A program made the translations under genes and the position numbers. Below the pieces are notes generated by a model that saw nothing but the letters and a program-made list of their open reading frames with translations, was not told where the DNA came from and did no database searches. Source: Gautieria morchelliformis (Eukaryota > Basidiomycota > Agaricomycetes > Gomphales > Gomphaceae). From it: a stretch of DNA of 64,000 nt. Within the stretch, counting starts at the first letter, position 1, and the number at the start of each line of letters is the position of its first letter. Shown here piece by piece: positions 32,764-42,777 of the stretch. The stretch spans positions 31,186 to 95,185 of the forward strand of contig WHVA01000441.1 of assembly GCA_015179125.1 (NCBI GenBank). The letters are read 5' to 3'.

Positions 32764-34026
32764 CTAAGATGATGATGCAAGAGTTATACCGGGTAGTCCT
32801 GTCGAGCCTTGCACCAAATACAGCACCTGGAAATAGGAGAATAAGAATGAACTGTTCAGTATCGCAGAGTATACAAAGTATAGAAACAACACACATGACC
32901 CTGTCTCGGAATGAGCCCCGGCATCGCGATGTGCAACATGAACAGCCTCGCGGTCTACACGGGGGTGGCCGATGAGTGTTTCGACTTCCTGGATAAGATC
33001 AGGTATATTTCCAGACGGCGCGTAGGCAGGCGTGGTTTTGGATTTCGTCTTCTGCAAAGGTGGCGCCTTGTGCGAATCCGGAGTGGTTGGTGATTGTTCA
33101 GAAGCAGTACTTTCGTCTGGTTTCTGATTTGTGTCCGCAAGCGCCTGGATAACATCGAAGCTGGGACTGAGGACCACATCTTCGTCCCCGCATTCCATTC
33201 GATTACCTTCACTATCCGATGGGTGTTCCTCGTCCCCAAACTTGTTATCACTGCCGTTTATGTTTTTAAGCTCAGGATTAAAATGACCTTCCGCCGATTC
33301 AGCCGCACTCTGGGTGGTGTGCTGTGATTCGCTGGACACGTCAGAAGGAGAAGCAGTCTGTGTGCACATCAGGGCGGGCGGAGTGCCTGAGACTATAGTC
33401 TGCGGTGCGTCTACGGTATCGGCAGTTGGAGCGTTGATTGGTAGTCCCTCAGGCTTCCTTCCATCGCCGCGGATGCCAGGACCAGGATCCGCATGCCTGC
33501 GACTGGTCGTAGATACAAAGATCGGCCGGGGAGAGTGTATAACAGTTCCGTGGAAACTTGGCCGACCTGTGCGTGCTGGCGAGGTCTGGACTAGAGTTGT
33601 TTTTGGCCCAGAAGTCGAAGTCGAAAGCCCAAGTCCGAGCCCAAAGCCGTTGCGGCCTTGAAACATTAATGGGGCTGGAATGCGTGATCCATTAATGATG
33701 CGCTGGACCTGGCGCGCCGTGCCGTTTGGCATTTTCCCTTCTGGAGCGGGTGAGTTCGATGGAAGGGCGTCACCAACTACTCCTAATCGAGGCCGGATGC
33801 TCGAGGCAGGTTTCCCAGTTCCACGTAGCGGGAAGGGGTGCAAAGCCACCAGGGCCCGGAGACGGGCGGCGGTAGTCGGGGGCGGGCGGGGCTGAGTAGA
33901 GAGAGGACGTTGAGCGGGGAATGAGGTTCGAGAGGCGTGTCCGTATGGGGCCGGGTATCCTGGGGCGCATGTGAGGGAGTCGTCGAGTGTGCGGGCTATG
34001 GAGTGTTGTGGTGGAGAGTTGGACAA
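32764..34026 (-). CDS. Ser/Pro-rich hypothetical protein
   Basis: A 420-codon open frame starting MSNSPPQHSIARTLDDSL. It is low complexity: rich in Ser, Pro, Thr and Arg, with an acidic patch (NKFGDEEHPSDSEGNRMECG) and probably largely disordered. I do not recognise a domain. The C-terminal hydrophobic run (VLFLYFVYSAIL...) coincides with a possible GT...AG intron (about 32889-32824); splicing would replace it with a short tail containing CCIWCKA, so the apparent membrane segment should not be trusted. It lies between the gypsy remnant and the coiled-coil gene and could be a host gene or old remnant. Confidence 0.45.
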   Translation of the reverse strand: MSNSPPQHSIARTLDDSLTCAPGYPAPYGHASRTSFPAQRPLSTQPRPPPTTAARLRALVALHPFPLRGTGKPASSIRPRLGVVGDALPSNSPAPEGKMPNGTARQVQRIINGSRIPAPLMFQGRNGFGLGLGLSTSTSGPKTTLVQTSPARTGRPSFHGTVIHSPRPIFVSTTSRRHADPGPGIRGDGRKPEGLPINAPTADTVDAPQTIVSGTPPALMCTQTASPSDVSSESQHTTQSAAESAEGHFNPELKNINGSDNKFGDEEHPSDSEGNRMECGDEDVVLSPSFDVIQALADTNQKPDESTASEQSPTTPDSHKAPPLQKTKSKTTPAYAPSGNIPDLIQEVETLIGHPRVDREAVHVAHRDAGAHSETGSCVLFLYFVYSAILNSSFLFSYFQVLYLVQGSTGLPGITLASSS

Positions 34027-35160
34027 TACGATGCAGCGGTTGGACTTTGGAGGCGTGGACTTTGGGGGCGAGGAGCGCGGGAAAAGCCTGCTGGCATTGT
34101 AACTGAAGTGGAAAGGAGGATAATAAGTATAAGTATCGCTCCATACAGCGAGCTTATAGGGTGCGCGTCGTTGCGAGACATTGTGTGCAGTGTGAGTCAG
34201 TTTCGGATAGTACGTCGATCAGTTGTTGACTCCCCGCCCGGAATCATCCCAATAAGGGGTCTAAGTCGGTGTTCCGCTGCAGTTGTTCTCGGTGGCCAGG
34301 TCGTCCATCGCCGTTATAGCTCACAGTGCGACCGCAGGAGCACCCCGGCCACTGCAAAGGAAGCCGTTGTCCATGGACATGTACGTCATTGACGCGTCCA
34401 TCGCTTAACCCTAAAAACTCCCCTCCGAGCTTTGACCCGCTTTGCAGCCGTGGGCGACTGTAGTCTGTGCCTGACTTCGCTCCCCTTACGCGTCGACATC
34501 ATTCGTGACTCCTCATTCGGTACGACCTCCTTAATCTCCTGGAAACCCATGTAGTGAATAGGCGTCTGGCACACGACGTCGCGAGCCTCAAGTCCCACCT
34601 CACGCTGGCTGGACGGTGTGGCCTCATTCGCAGCGTGTGTCAGACGCCGCCCTCAAGTCTCACCTCACTGGCTGGACGGTGTGCCATCATTCGCACCGAA
34701 GGCGATACGGCCCCGGACTTTGTAATGGCTAGCTTACCCCACAGGTTCAGGTGAGATCTCTTTACTTTTAATGTGCCCGTGTCCCGTCCTTTCTGCCCCC
34801 ACCATCCAGCCCCTGACATTTCACGGCATCGGTACCCACATTACCCGCAAACGTCTGCCAGATACGCCTGTGCCCTCCTTCGGCCTTCGAGCTGTCTCTT
34901 CACGTGCTGCATCCTCCATGTCTTTGCCTGCCCATGTTTCTGACCGACTTTGTCCTCTGCACGGCGCTTCACCGCGCGAGCGGACAACTGACCATCGACC
35001 AATCTGGTTCTGTTGACGACTCTGAGAAGGACGCAAGAATGGCCCGCAGAAGGTCAAGGTCCGCCGTTTCTCTCAGAAGAGCCCATGTAACCTGCCAACG
35101 TTGCATAAATCGGGCGAAGACAAATCTTCATGTTTCGTTCCGATCTTCCACCGCCCCTCG
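34027..35160. other. Upstream region of the interrupted coiled-coil gene
   Basis: No confident exon. Two imperfect copies of a 45-bp motif (starting ctcaagtc at 34587 and 34653) are present. The part after about 34900 may contain 5' exons of the coiled-coil gene (a frame reading LHRASGQLTIDQSGSVDDSE), but splicing could not be resolved. Confidence 0.4.
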
Positions 35161-36248
35161 ACATCTATTACGCAGCTAAAGGAGCTCACTACGGAGAATG
35201 CAACCGTCATGTCTACACTGCATGCGGCAGAGTCGCGCCTGGCGGAGCTTTACGCTGATCAATCTCGAATGGAAGAAGACGTAGCTACACATGGAGATTG
35301 CAGAGAAACTGCGATCCCAGGTACGAGATCTGGAGAGAGAGAAAAGAGAGGCCCTGCGTAGGTATACAGAGCAAACTGCCACTTTTGAAGCCGAGCATCA
35401 AGCACTTTATGACAATGAGCAGCACCTTAAATCATGCATCCGATCATTGACGGCGGCGAGAAAAGTTCTCCACGAAGCTGCTGAACGGCCAGTTTCTCCC
35501 GCACCCCCCATTGCCGATTCCATTGCGCCGAGCGAGGCTCAGCCAACATCTCCAGCAACACCACTCGCTCATCCTCCGACGAGAAATGATGATGTTGAAG
35601 TGTCAGATGGACCAGAAATTACTGCTCTGAAACTGAAGCTTTCAATATTGTCCATGAGCCATGCATCTCTCCAGAGAATGGTTCAGATGCTGCAAACCAA
35701 GCTTGCCGATCTCAAATGGGTCAACAACGAGCTTCAAGAAGAGAACAATAGTTATGGCCTATTGTTGATGGAACGTGCCATGAATGGTATCGAGTATCAG
35801 AAGTCGAAGAATTCGTCCCCGAGGGAGACCACCCCAGCCAAATTGAGCCAAACTCTTTAGCCTTGGGATTGCATGCAGGACAGGGTTTAGAACCGCCATC
35901 CTCATCTCGCCGATGTTGTACTCGCCAAAACTCTGCCTCTTCGTCTCATCGCGGCACACCTCTTTGCGAATGTCTCGATCTTCTCATTACTGATCCTGGG
36001 CTGGATCTTGCTGCTGAGCTTGGTCGAGCAGAGACTAAGGACATTTTCAATGGTCATGGCTCCTCTATGCATATGGACCATTCACCATCCAAGTCTAGAT
36101 CCTCTGGGAAAAATATTGATGGCGTTATAGGACCCGGCAAGGATGCCCTGGAGGAGGTCACTGCCCTCAGACAGGAGGTCAATTCACTCAAAGACACAAA
36201 CAAAGCGCTATCTTTATATGCTAGTAAGATTATTGACAGGATTATCAT
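35161..36248 (+). pseudogene. Conserved basidiomycete coiled-coil protein, 5' part, interrupted by gypsy element
   Basis: Frames read ITQLKELTTENATVMSTLHA, then, after a small frameshift near 35288 (VATH/MEIAEKLRSQ), EKLRSQVRDLEREKREALRR, TFEAEHQALYDNEQHLKS, LQRMVQMLQTKLADLKWVNN and later DPGLDLAAELGRAETKDIF and ALSLYASKIIDRII. This is the layout of a conserved fungal coiled-coil family of unknown function, sometimes labelled M-protein-like. At 36248 the frame runs into the LTR of the gypsy element; it resumes at 46142 (MQEGFEHVLAMDYDPDKVSP) exactly after the 5-bp target duplication. The insertion plus the frameshift make it a pseudogene. Confidence 0.75.
36244..36248. repeat. Target-site duplication of the gypsy element (left)
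   Basis: ATCAT immediately outside the left LTR, matched by ATCAT at 46142-46146. Confidence 0.9.
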
Positions 36249-36463
36249 TGTAAAGAGTGTCGATCTTAAGACCTTGTATCACAAGGGCACAACAGAACTT
36301 GACCAATGAGTGGTATTCTGAATGCTATGTAGTGACAGGTAAGAGTAAGATGCGATGGGAACCGCTGGCCGGTTCCCACGCATAAACTATACAGTGGGTC
36401 CCTAAGGGGCCCACTGGGATTATGTAATAACTATTGTACATGTAGATACACAGGTTATTTACA
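36249..36463 (-). repeat. Gypsy LTR (3' LTR in element orientation)
   Basis: 215 bp starting tgtaaagagtgtcg and ending ggttatttaca on the plus strand. Confidence 0.93.
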
Positions 36464-36499
36464 CCCTCCCCCTCTATAGATAACTATAGGGGTTGACTA

Positions 36500-37713
36500 T
36501 TACTCATAGAGGTCGTCCATGAGGGAGTCCTCTAGAGTGGCTGATACGACGACGACGACGTCGTACGGGGTCGGAGGAGCACGTGACCCCTCCGGGGGCA
36601 CCTCCGCGTCGTCGGTGGTGATCGGGTGATGCTGGTCGGCCTCACCACTCGCGGCGGTCTCCACTGGGGCGCGGGCGCTGGGACCCATGTCCTCGCGGAG
36701 CATGGCCTCAACGGCCAGGTCCTCTGTTTGAGGAGGGGGCCGGAAGCGCGCCAGCTCTTGGTCGAGCTGGGCGTGAGTGAGGGGTCGCGGCACTGCGGCC
36801 CTTACGTGGCTGGTCTCAATGACCTTTTGTTGGCCCTCACGGGCGGCGGCGCTGAATGCTGCGCCGGTGATGCTGCGCTGAACGTAATGTTCAATGCGCG
36901 CTGCTTGCTCGCGAGTGACTCCCGCGTAGTGGGCCAGCCATCTCGCGATCTCCGCGAGTGGGATGTCGGGGCCGGCTTGGCCCTCCACGGGGAACGTGCC
37001 CGTGATCGAGAGCTGCAGGGTGGTGCTCTGAGGCGTCAGCACTTCCCTGGCGCCGATGAGGCTCGACCATTGGTCCATCGAGCCGAAGAGGTTGAGTAGC
37101 CTCGCCCTTAGCGGTGATGCGACCCCTTTGACCCGGGGTGCAAGGGCCTTCAACCACATCCAGACGTCCCTGTCGTCTAGGTTGAAGGTGCCATCCGCGT
37201 TGTCACGGATGGCGGAGGGGATTCCTTCAGGGTTGTGTATCCAACCCTTCAGGATGGCTGCGATATCGTGCGGGGTACCGCCTGCTATCACGAGACAATC
37301 CCTTTTGGGATTGCGAGCGCGTTGTTTGCGCTCGATGCGTTTGAATACGCGGATCATCTCGCACGTACGCGTGATCTGCAGCGTTTCTTTTGCCCGCGCT
37401 ATGAGTTCGACGAAGCGGGGTTCGTCGAGCGGGCAGACGTCGTACCATTGGGTACGACGTTGTTGGGCCTTTCCTACCGGTCGTGGTAGGAGGCCCGTCT
37501 CAGAGATCGGTGGATCTCCGAGTGGGATGAGCCTTCCCTTCCCCGGGTATGGAGGATGAACAGACTCAACTGTCCCCGCCGGCGGAGGTAGGGCCACACT
37601 AGGCCCGATGTACTGGGCCTCGACCTGTGCTATCCGCCGCTGAAGGGCGGGGTCGTGGATGGTGTGCGACGATGACGCCGCTAGGTAAGCGCTGATTGCG
37701 CTTTCCTTCGCAA
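36500..37713 (-). CDS. C-terminal ORF of the gypsy element (3' part, after Helitron insertion)
   Basis: Open frame of about 404 codons ending just before the LTR. It begins in sequence at AKESAISAYLAASSSHTIHD, directly after the Helitron end. Predicted soluble, with FVELIARAKETLQITRTCEM, a basic KRIERKQRARNPKRDCLVIA, helical WLAHYAGVTREQAARIEHYV and an acidic C-terminus (TLEDSLMDDLYE). I recognise no domain; its place after integrase suggests an accessory retroelement protein. Removing the Helitron joins it in frame to the pol-side sequence at 39645. The Leu-rich N-terminal part of the nominal frame (37714-37942) is Helitron repeat DNA read through and is not part of this protein. Confidence 0.7.
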
Positions 37714-37766
37714 CTAGGTGGGTACCCGCGCTTCGCGCAGGGGTGTAGGTCAAGCGCCTTGGTAAG

Positions 37767-37905
37767 GTCAAATGCATAAGTAAGGTCAAGTGAATCAGTA
37801 AGGTCAAGTGAATCAGTAAGGTCAAGTGAATCAGTAAGGTCAAGTGAATCAGTAAGGTCAAGTGAATCAGTAAGGTCAAGTGAATCAGTAAGTTCAAGTG
37901 CATTG
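37767..37905. repeat. 18-bp tandem repeat near the Helitron 3' end
   Basis: Unit aaggtcaagtgaatcagt, six near-perfect copies plus diverged edge copies. Shorter, more diverged versions (cagtaaggtcaa) occupy the same place in the Helitrons at 55640 and 61750. Confidence 0.92.
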
Positions 37906-37938
37906 GGGTAAATAGGATCATGCAAAATATATCCCTGA

Positions 37939-38139
37939 TCATATAGTATTATGAATCATGTATGCACCCATGGAACAGCCGAACATGCAGAGCTCTCTCT
38001 CGACCTCTGGGATGGGCCTCCCAGCGACTCTAGACATGAAAGTGGTAATAGTCTTGACTGAATCATCAGAGATTATAAGATTGCACCTATTGTCATAATC
38101 CACAGGTTTCAAAGCTTGTGCATTGTGAAATAGATCCAA
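37939..38139 (-). pseudogene. Coding-like fragment inside the non-autonomous Helitron
   Basis: A 66-codon frame (MDLFHNAQALKPVDYDNRCN...PIPEVERELCMFGCSMGAYM) has amino-acid composition of a real protein rather than repeat read-through. It could be a captured host gene fragment; no family recognised. Confidence 0.35.
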
Positions 38140-38274
38140 TAGTGATCTTGGGGATCCTGAATTTTGACAATGTGGTTATATCGATATGCCAGCTGATCCT
38201 CCGGTGACACTCTCACAGAACCAGAAACAATACCAAAATCAGAAATGGGGGAAGACCCAAAGTGCAGTTGGATA

Positions 38275-38750
38275 GCATGTCCTCACACGTAACGTGTCCT
38301 CATAGGTAGCGTGTCCGCACAGGTAGCGTGTCCTCACAGGTAGCGTGTCCTCACAGGGAGCGTGTCCCCACATGTAGCGTGTCCCCACACATAACGTGTC
38401 CCCACTCCCCACATGTAACATGTCCTCACAGGTAGTGTGTCCCCGCACATAACATGTCCTCACAGGTAGCGTGTCCCCACACATAACGTGTCCCCACTCC
38501 CCACACGTAACGTGTCCTCACAGGTAGCATGTCCCCGCACGTAACGTGTCCTCACAGGTAGCATGTCCCCCCAGGTAGCGTGTCCTCACAGGTAACGTGT
38601 CCTCACGGGTAGGGTGTCCCCACAGGTAGGGTGTCCCCACAGGTAGGGTGTCCCCACACGTAACGTGTCCTCACAGGTAGCGTGTCCTCGCACGTAACGT
38701 GTCCCCACAGGTAGCGTGTCCTCACACGTAACATGTCCTCACACATATCA
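38275..38750. repeat. 17-bp minisatellite
   Basis: About 28 tandem units alternating between tcctcacaggtagcgtg and tcctcacacgtaacgtg types. Confidence 0.92.
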
Positions 38751-38814
38751 GGGACATGTATCAGTATCTATTTATATAGACATAAATAAAATAGCAAAAG
38801 AAACCACATTTAAG

Positions 38815-39245
38815 CAGCTGTTGTCATTAATTTTAGCAAAGCCTGGATAATTTATTGATATCTACCTTTTGAAAAAATGTCAAAAAATGTACAGTATATT
38901 TACCCTGAAGCTGGTATTAATTTTAGCAAAGTCAGGATAATTCATTGATATATATATTTATTTTTCAAAAAAAGATAAAAAAAAAACACACTACATTAAA
39001 CAGATGTTGTTATCAACTTGAGCAAAGTCAGTATAAGTTATTGATATCCATTTGCGAAAAAATGTCAAAAAGATTTACAGGATAGTTAAGGTGGCTGAGG
39101 TTAGCCATTTAGATTTATTGATGTCTATTTGGGAAAAAATATCGAAAAATGTACAGGATATGTAAGTTGGCTATTGTTAAGGTTAGCAAGTTAGGTTTAT
39201 TGATATGTATTTGCGAAAAAATATCAAAAAAATATACAGGACATT
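38815..39245. repeat. About 90-bp degenerate AT-rich tandem repeat
   Basis: Four to five units sharing tagcaaagtcaggataa, attgatatctat and gaaaaaatgtcaaaaaatgtacag. A related motif occurs in the 5' part of the Helitron at 60890-61080. Confidence 0.75.
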
Positions 39246-39644
39246 GAAGCAGAAGCTGGTGTCAATTCACAGCCAGAGAAGCCCAGAGACACCCAGAGAC
39301 ACACACAAAGACACCCAGAGCCCAGCCAAAGCAATAGTAAGCCCACCAGTACAGCCAGAACACAGGAAGACCCCAGTGGGGAGTGCGGTTCTGCAGCATC
39401 ACTCTCTTTATACCAAGCGAAGGGTCGTGCACGGACCACCCTCACGTATGGTCGCGACGAACGCGAACCGGTCACGTGACGTGGGACGCTGCTGCGCAGC
39501 GTCAATGGTCTGGCCTGGGCCAGGGGCCTAGGGCTCGCGGCTGCGCCGCTCGCTCCGCTGACCTAATTCTTACGTAACATTATTTGTAACATTATTAGTC
39601 AGCCTCGATGCCCACAACCCACTGAGCGCATTTCACTCTTAGAT

Positions 39645-42595
39645 GGCTAGGCCATTGACGGTGTGGAGGGAGCCGCGCAATTTCTTGCACTTCTTCTTTG
39701 GCTGCTGTGCCAGCCGCTGTGCCCGTTCGGGGTCGTACGTCTTCCAGACGGACGAGTCAGACTCCCATCCATCTAGGACGCCGTACGCAGAGTCGGAAGG
39801 TGCGCTCTGCCCTTCCGTTGTTGTCGTGGTCGGCGTTGGCGCCGACAATCGGGATGCGAGCCCCGATGTTGCGCGCGCCGGCAACGGCGCCGTCGCGCGA
39901 GGTGAAGATGGCCCGGCCACTGGGTCTGTGGCTGGGTCATGTCGCGGCCTTTTTGAGGCAGCGTGGACCAGGGTAACCTGGAGCCGGGCTGCACTCAGCT
40001 GCTGCGCCAGCTCCTTGATCCTGGCGCGCTCGGTTACGGGCGCGTCGTCGCGGTCCTCGACCGCGCGCAATATCTGGCCAATCGAGCGGTTTGCCCGCTT
40101 GGTTGCTCCATCCGTTTGTGGATGGAAGGCAGTTGACATGAGGAGCTTAGTCCCCATGAGTCGCTGGAGTTCACGCCAGAAGATCGATGTGAATTTTGAG
40201 TCTCTGTCTGAGACGATGGAGTCGGGAACTCCGTGCAGTCGGATGACCTCCTTCAGAAACAGCCAGGCTACTCCCTTGGCTGACACGCTCGTCGTGGTTG
40301 GCACGAGGTGTACGAGTGACGTTAGTCGGTCGATGACTACCATCAGGTAGTCGCAGTCGTTAGATTTGGGCAGGGGCCCCATGAAGTCGATGCCAATCGA
40401 CTGCCACGGCCTATCCGGAATGGGTAGGCTGTGTAGTAGGCCTTTGGGCCGTTGTGGCCCGGTTTTCGTCATCTGACACCTCGCGTACGATGTGCAGAAC
40501 ACTGCTATGTCTGGGTTCATGCCCGGCCACCAATATGCCCTTCGAATGTAGTTCGAAGTCTTCAGATGGCCGTAGTGGCCGACTATCTGATGTGCCCGAT
40601 CGATGATAATTTCGATCAGCTTCCTTCCCCCTTGAAGAACAGAGCGGGGGACGGCAATGACGTCTCTCTTGAGCTGATTCTTAGTCCAGATCAGCCCGTC
40701 CCAGATTCTTAATCTCAGGTGCGCGTCCGGGTGTGCCATGATCTTTGTGAACATGGTGTCCCTATGGTACGCGTCTCGTAGGACCTTGGACAGGTCTACG
40801 CCTTGCTCGACGATCCGGCGCAGGGGCGCGCTGTCGTTCCCTGCGGCGATGGCTTTGACATCATGGTCATCGTCGCTGAATGCGGCGACGTTCGTGGGCT
40901 CTGGTGAGCCGTCTTTTAATGCGGCGGCTTCTGTTACTCTCGCCTCTGTCTTCTCAGCGAGGCGTTGAGATCATCTTGTCGCCGCTGTTCGCAGCTCGAC
41001 ATACCGGTCAGTGGGCAGTAACTCACCGTCCGGATCTAAACGCGCATCCGCGTTCACGAAGACGTGGTCCGGGTGATTGTCGTCACCCGTGTCGCTCTCG
41101 TAATAGTGCGACAGGCAGTCCGCTCCTTGTTCTCTACACCGTCAACATTAACGGTGTTGAAATTGAACCGGGAGAGAAACTCCCACCATCTGACCTGTCG
41201 GTCAGATAGCTTCTTTTGGGTCTCGAAGGACTCAAGTCCCTTGTGGTCTGTGACAAGGGTGAACCTTCGCCCCAGCAGTTTGTCCTCCCATTTCATGAGA
41301 GCCTCGAGCACCGTGATAGTCTCGTGCTCGTGAGTCCGATAGTGTTGCTGTGCAACGCTGAACTTCTTTGACAAGAAGCCGGCTGGTCAACAAGCTTTCC
41401 AGTCAGGACCTTGGCCGTAGACCGCACCGACGCCGGCTTTTGATCCGTCGGTGATCACCCAGATCGGCTCTGGGCACCTTGCGTCTACTGGACGCAGGAT
41501 CGGGGCCTTACAGGCCAACGCCTTAATGCTTTGCCAGCATTTGTCGAGCAGAGGCGTCCATTCGAATGGACGGTTATTACGCGCACAGCCCGATAGCGGG
41601 GTGGTATATGCGCTAACATCTGGCATGTAGTGTGCCAGATACTGTACCAGCCCGAGGAAACACTGGACGTCGTTGAACGTCCGTGGCCTGCGCCACTCGC
41701 GGATGCATTGCATCTTATCCTCGTCGGCATGTACCCCTCGGCCATTGATTATATGGCCGAGGCACTCCATTCGGATGGAGTAGAGGTCCACCTTTTTCTT
41801 GCTCAGAAAGAGGTGATTCTTCCTCAGTCTGTCAAAGACGATGTAGAGGTGCTCTTCATGCTCTTGTATCGAGAGCGAGAATATGAAGATGTCGTCCATG
41901 TATACATGGACGAAGCGACCTATGCAGTCACGGAAAATGGCTGTCATCAGCCATTGGAATGTTGATGGGGCGTTACAGTCCCCCATATGTATCACCTGGC
42001 TCCTGAAGGTGCCGAGGATCGTGGCAAAGGCTGTCTTTGCTACGTGATCCGGATGGATCCGGATCTGCTCGTATGCTTCTGACATATCGAGTTTTGTTCG
42101 ATATCGGCAGCGAGCCATGTTGCTGCATATGATATCCTGATCCGGGAAGGGCGTGATGTCCTTCACCGTGTTCTCATTCTGCTGGCGCAGATCGAAGACG
42201 GTTCTCAACGTACCGTTCTTCTTCGGCACACACAGCATGGGCACTGCCTGCTGCGCTACTGCCGGAATCCACCACTTTGCAGTGGTGTATCGTTCTATCT
42301 TTGCCGACAGTTCCTCTCGGAAGTGTTCGGGGCATTTCGGTAGTCGATACTGCATGTGCTTGTTGGGATCAATGAGGTTGATCTCATGGTTGATCTCCCA
42401 CAGTGGCGGGAGTTCTAATGGAATTCCACTGACTAGGTCAGTGATTCTTTCCCTCCATTCCTCGCGGAGGCGAGGAAGGTCATCATCCGTGAGGATGATG
42501 GTAATGGTTGGCTTAGAAGCCGTTAGGCGCTGGTGGCGTCTATTAGGTCCCGCAGCGCGTGGGCCCGCTTTCCTCTTTCCCATCGCTTTCACCAT
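39645..42595 (-). pseudogene. Gypsy pol: reverse transcriptase, RNase H, integrase (broken)
   Basis: RT (42595-41390) has MLCVPKKNGTLRTVFDLRQQ, RYRTKLDMSEAYEQIRI and the catalytic YMDD (FVHVYMDDIFIF). RNase H starts at VITDGSKAGVGAV and continues through an in-frame TGA at 41389-41387 (expected Arg in AC-R-PAGFLSKKF), EALMKWEDKLLG and TDHKGLESF. A frameshift near 41135 precedes SHYYESDTGDDNHPDHVFVN, and another TGA lies at 40973-40971. Integrase shows the HHCC zinc region (HQIVGHYGHLKTSNYI...CTSYARC) and core IDFMGPLPKS, VSDRDSKFTS and FHPQTDGATKRAN, but the C-terminal domain is missing; after GQILRAV the frame passes into an unrelated basic/low-complexity segment leading into the C-terminal ORF. 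Non-functional as it stands. Confidence 0.88.
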
Positions 42596-42777
42596 TAGGT
42601 GAGAGCCTCTCTCCCTACGACTGTAGGGTGAGTTCGAGGACGAGTTGTGGAACGACTCGTCCTCCTGGCTTCAATGAGCCAGGTTCGGTGTCGGCGCTTG
42701 GGTGATCCTGCTCACCCGTGGCCCTTTGTCCTCGTTCTTCGATTCGTCGTCGTTGAATGAGACCTTGCCCGTAGGGA

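Larger units (their letters stand above)
37714..39643 (-). mobile_element. Non-autonomous Helitron (1,930 bp) inserted in the gypsy ORF
   Basis: 5' end TCTAAGAGTG at 39643, directly after host A; 3' end CTAG at 37717-37714, directly before host T. Upstream of CTAG is the hairpin region with CGCGAAGCGCGGGTACCCAC. Termini match those of the Helitrons at 55605 and 61717, but the interior has no Rep or helicase. It holds 18-bp, 17-bp and about 90-bp tandem repeats and one coding-like fragment. Confidence 0.93.

Noticed and set aside
37714-37942. Leu-rich N-terminus (repeated LTLLIH) of the frame 36500-37942
   Set aside because: This is the 18-bp Helitron repeat translated; the true gypsy ORF begins at the Helitron/host junction.
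38239-38484. Frame with repeated Cys/Thr/His (CGDTLPVRTCYVRG-like)
   Set aside because: Translation of the 17-bp minisatellite.
38275-38750. Regular short repeats as a possible CRISPR array
   Set aside because: Units are contiguous 17-mers without unique spacers, and the organism is eukaryotic.
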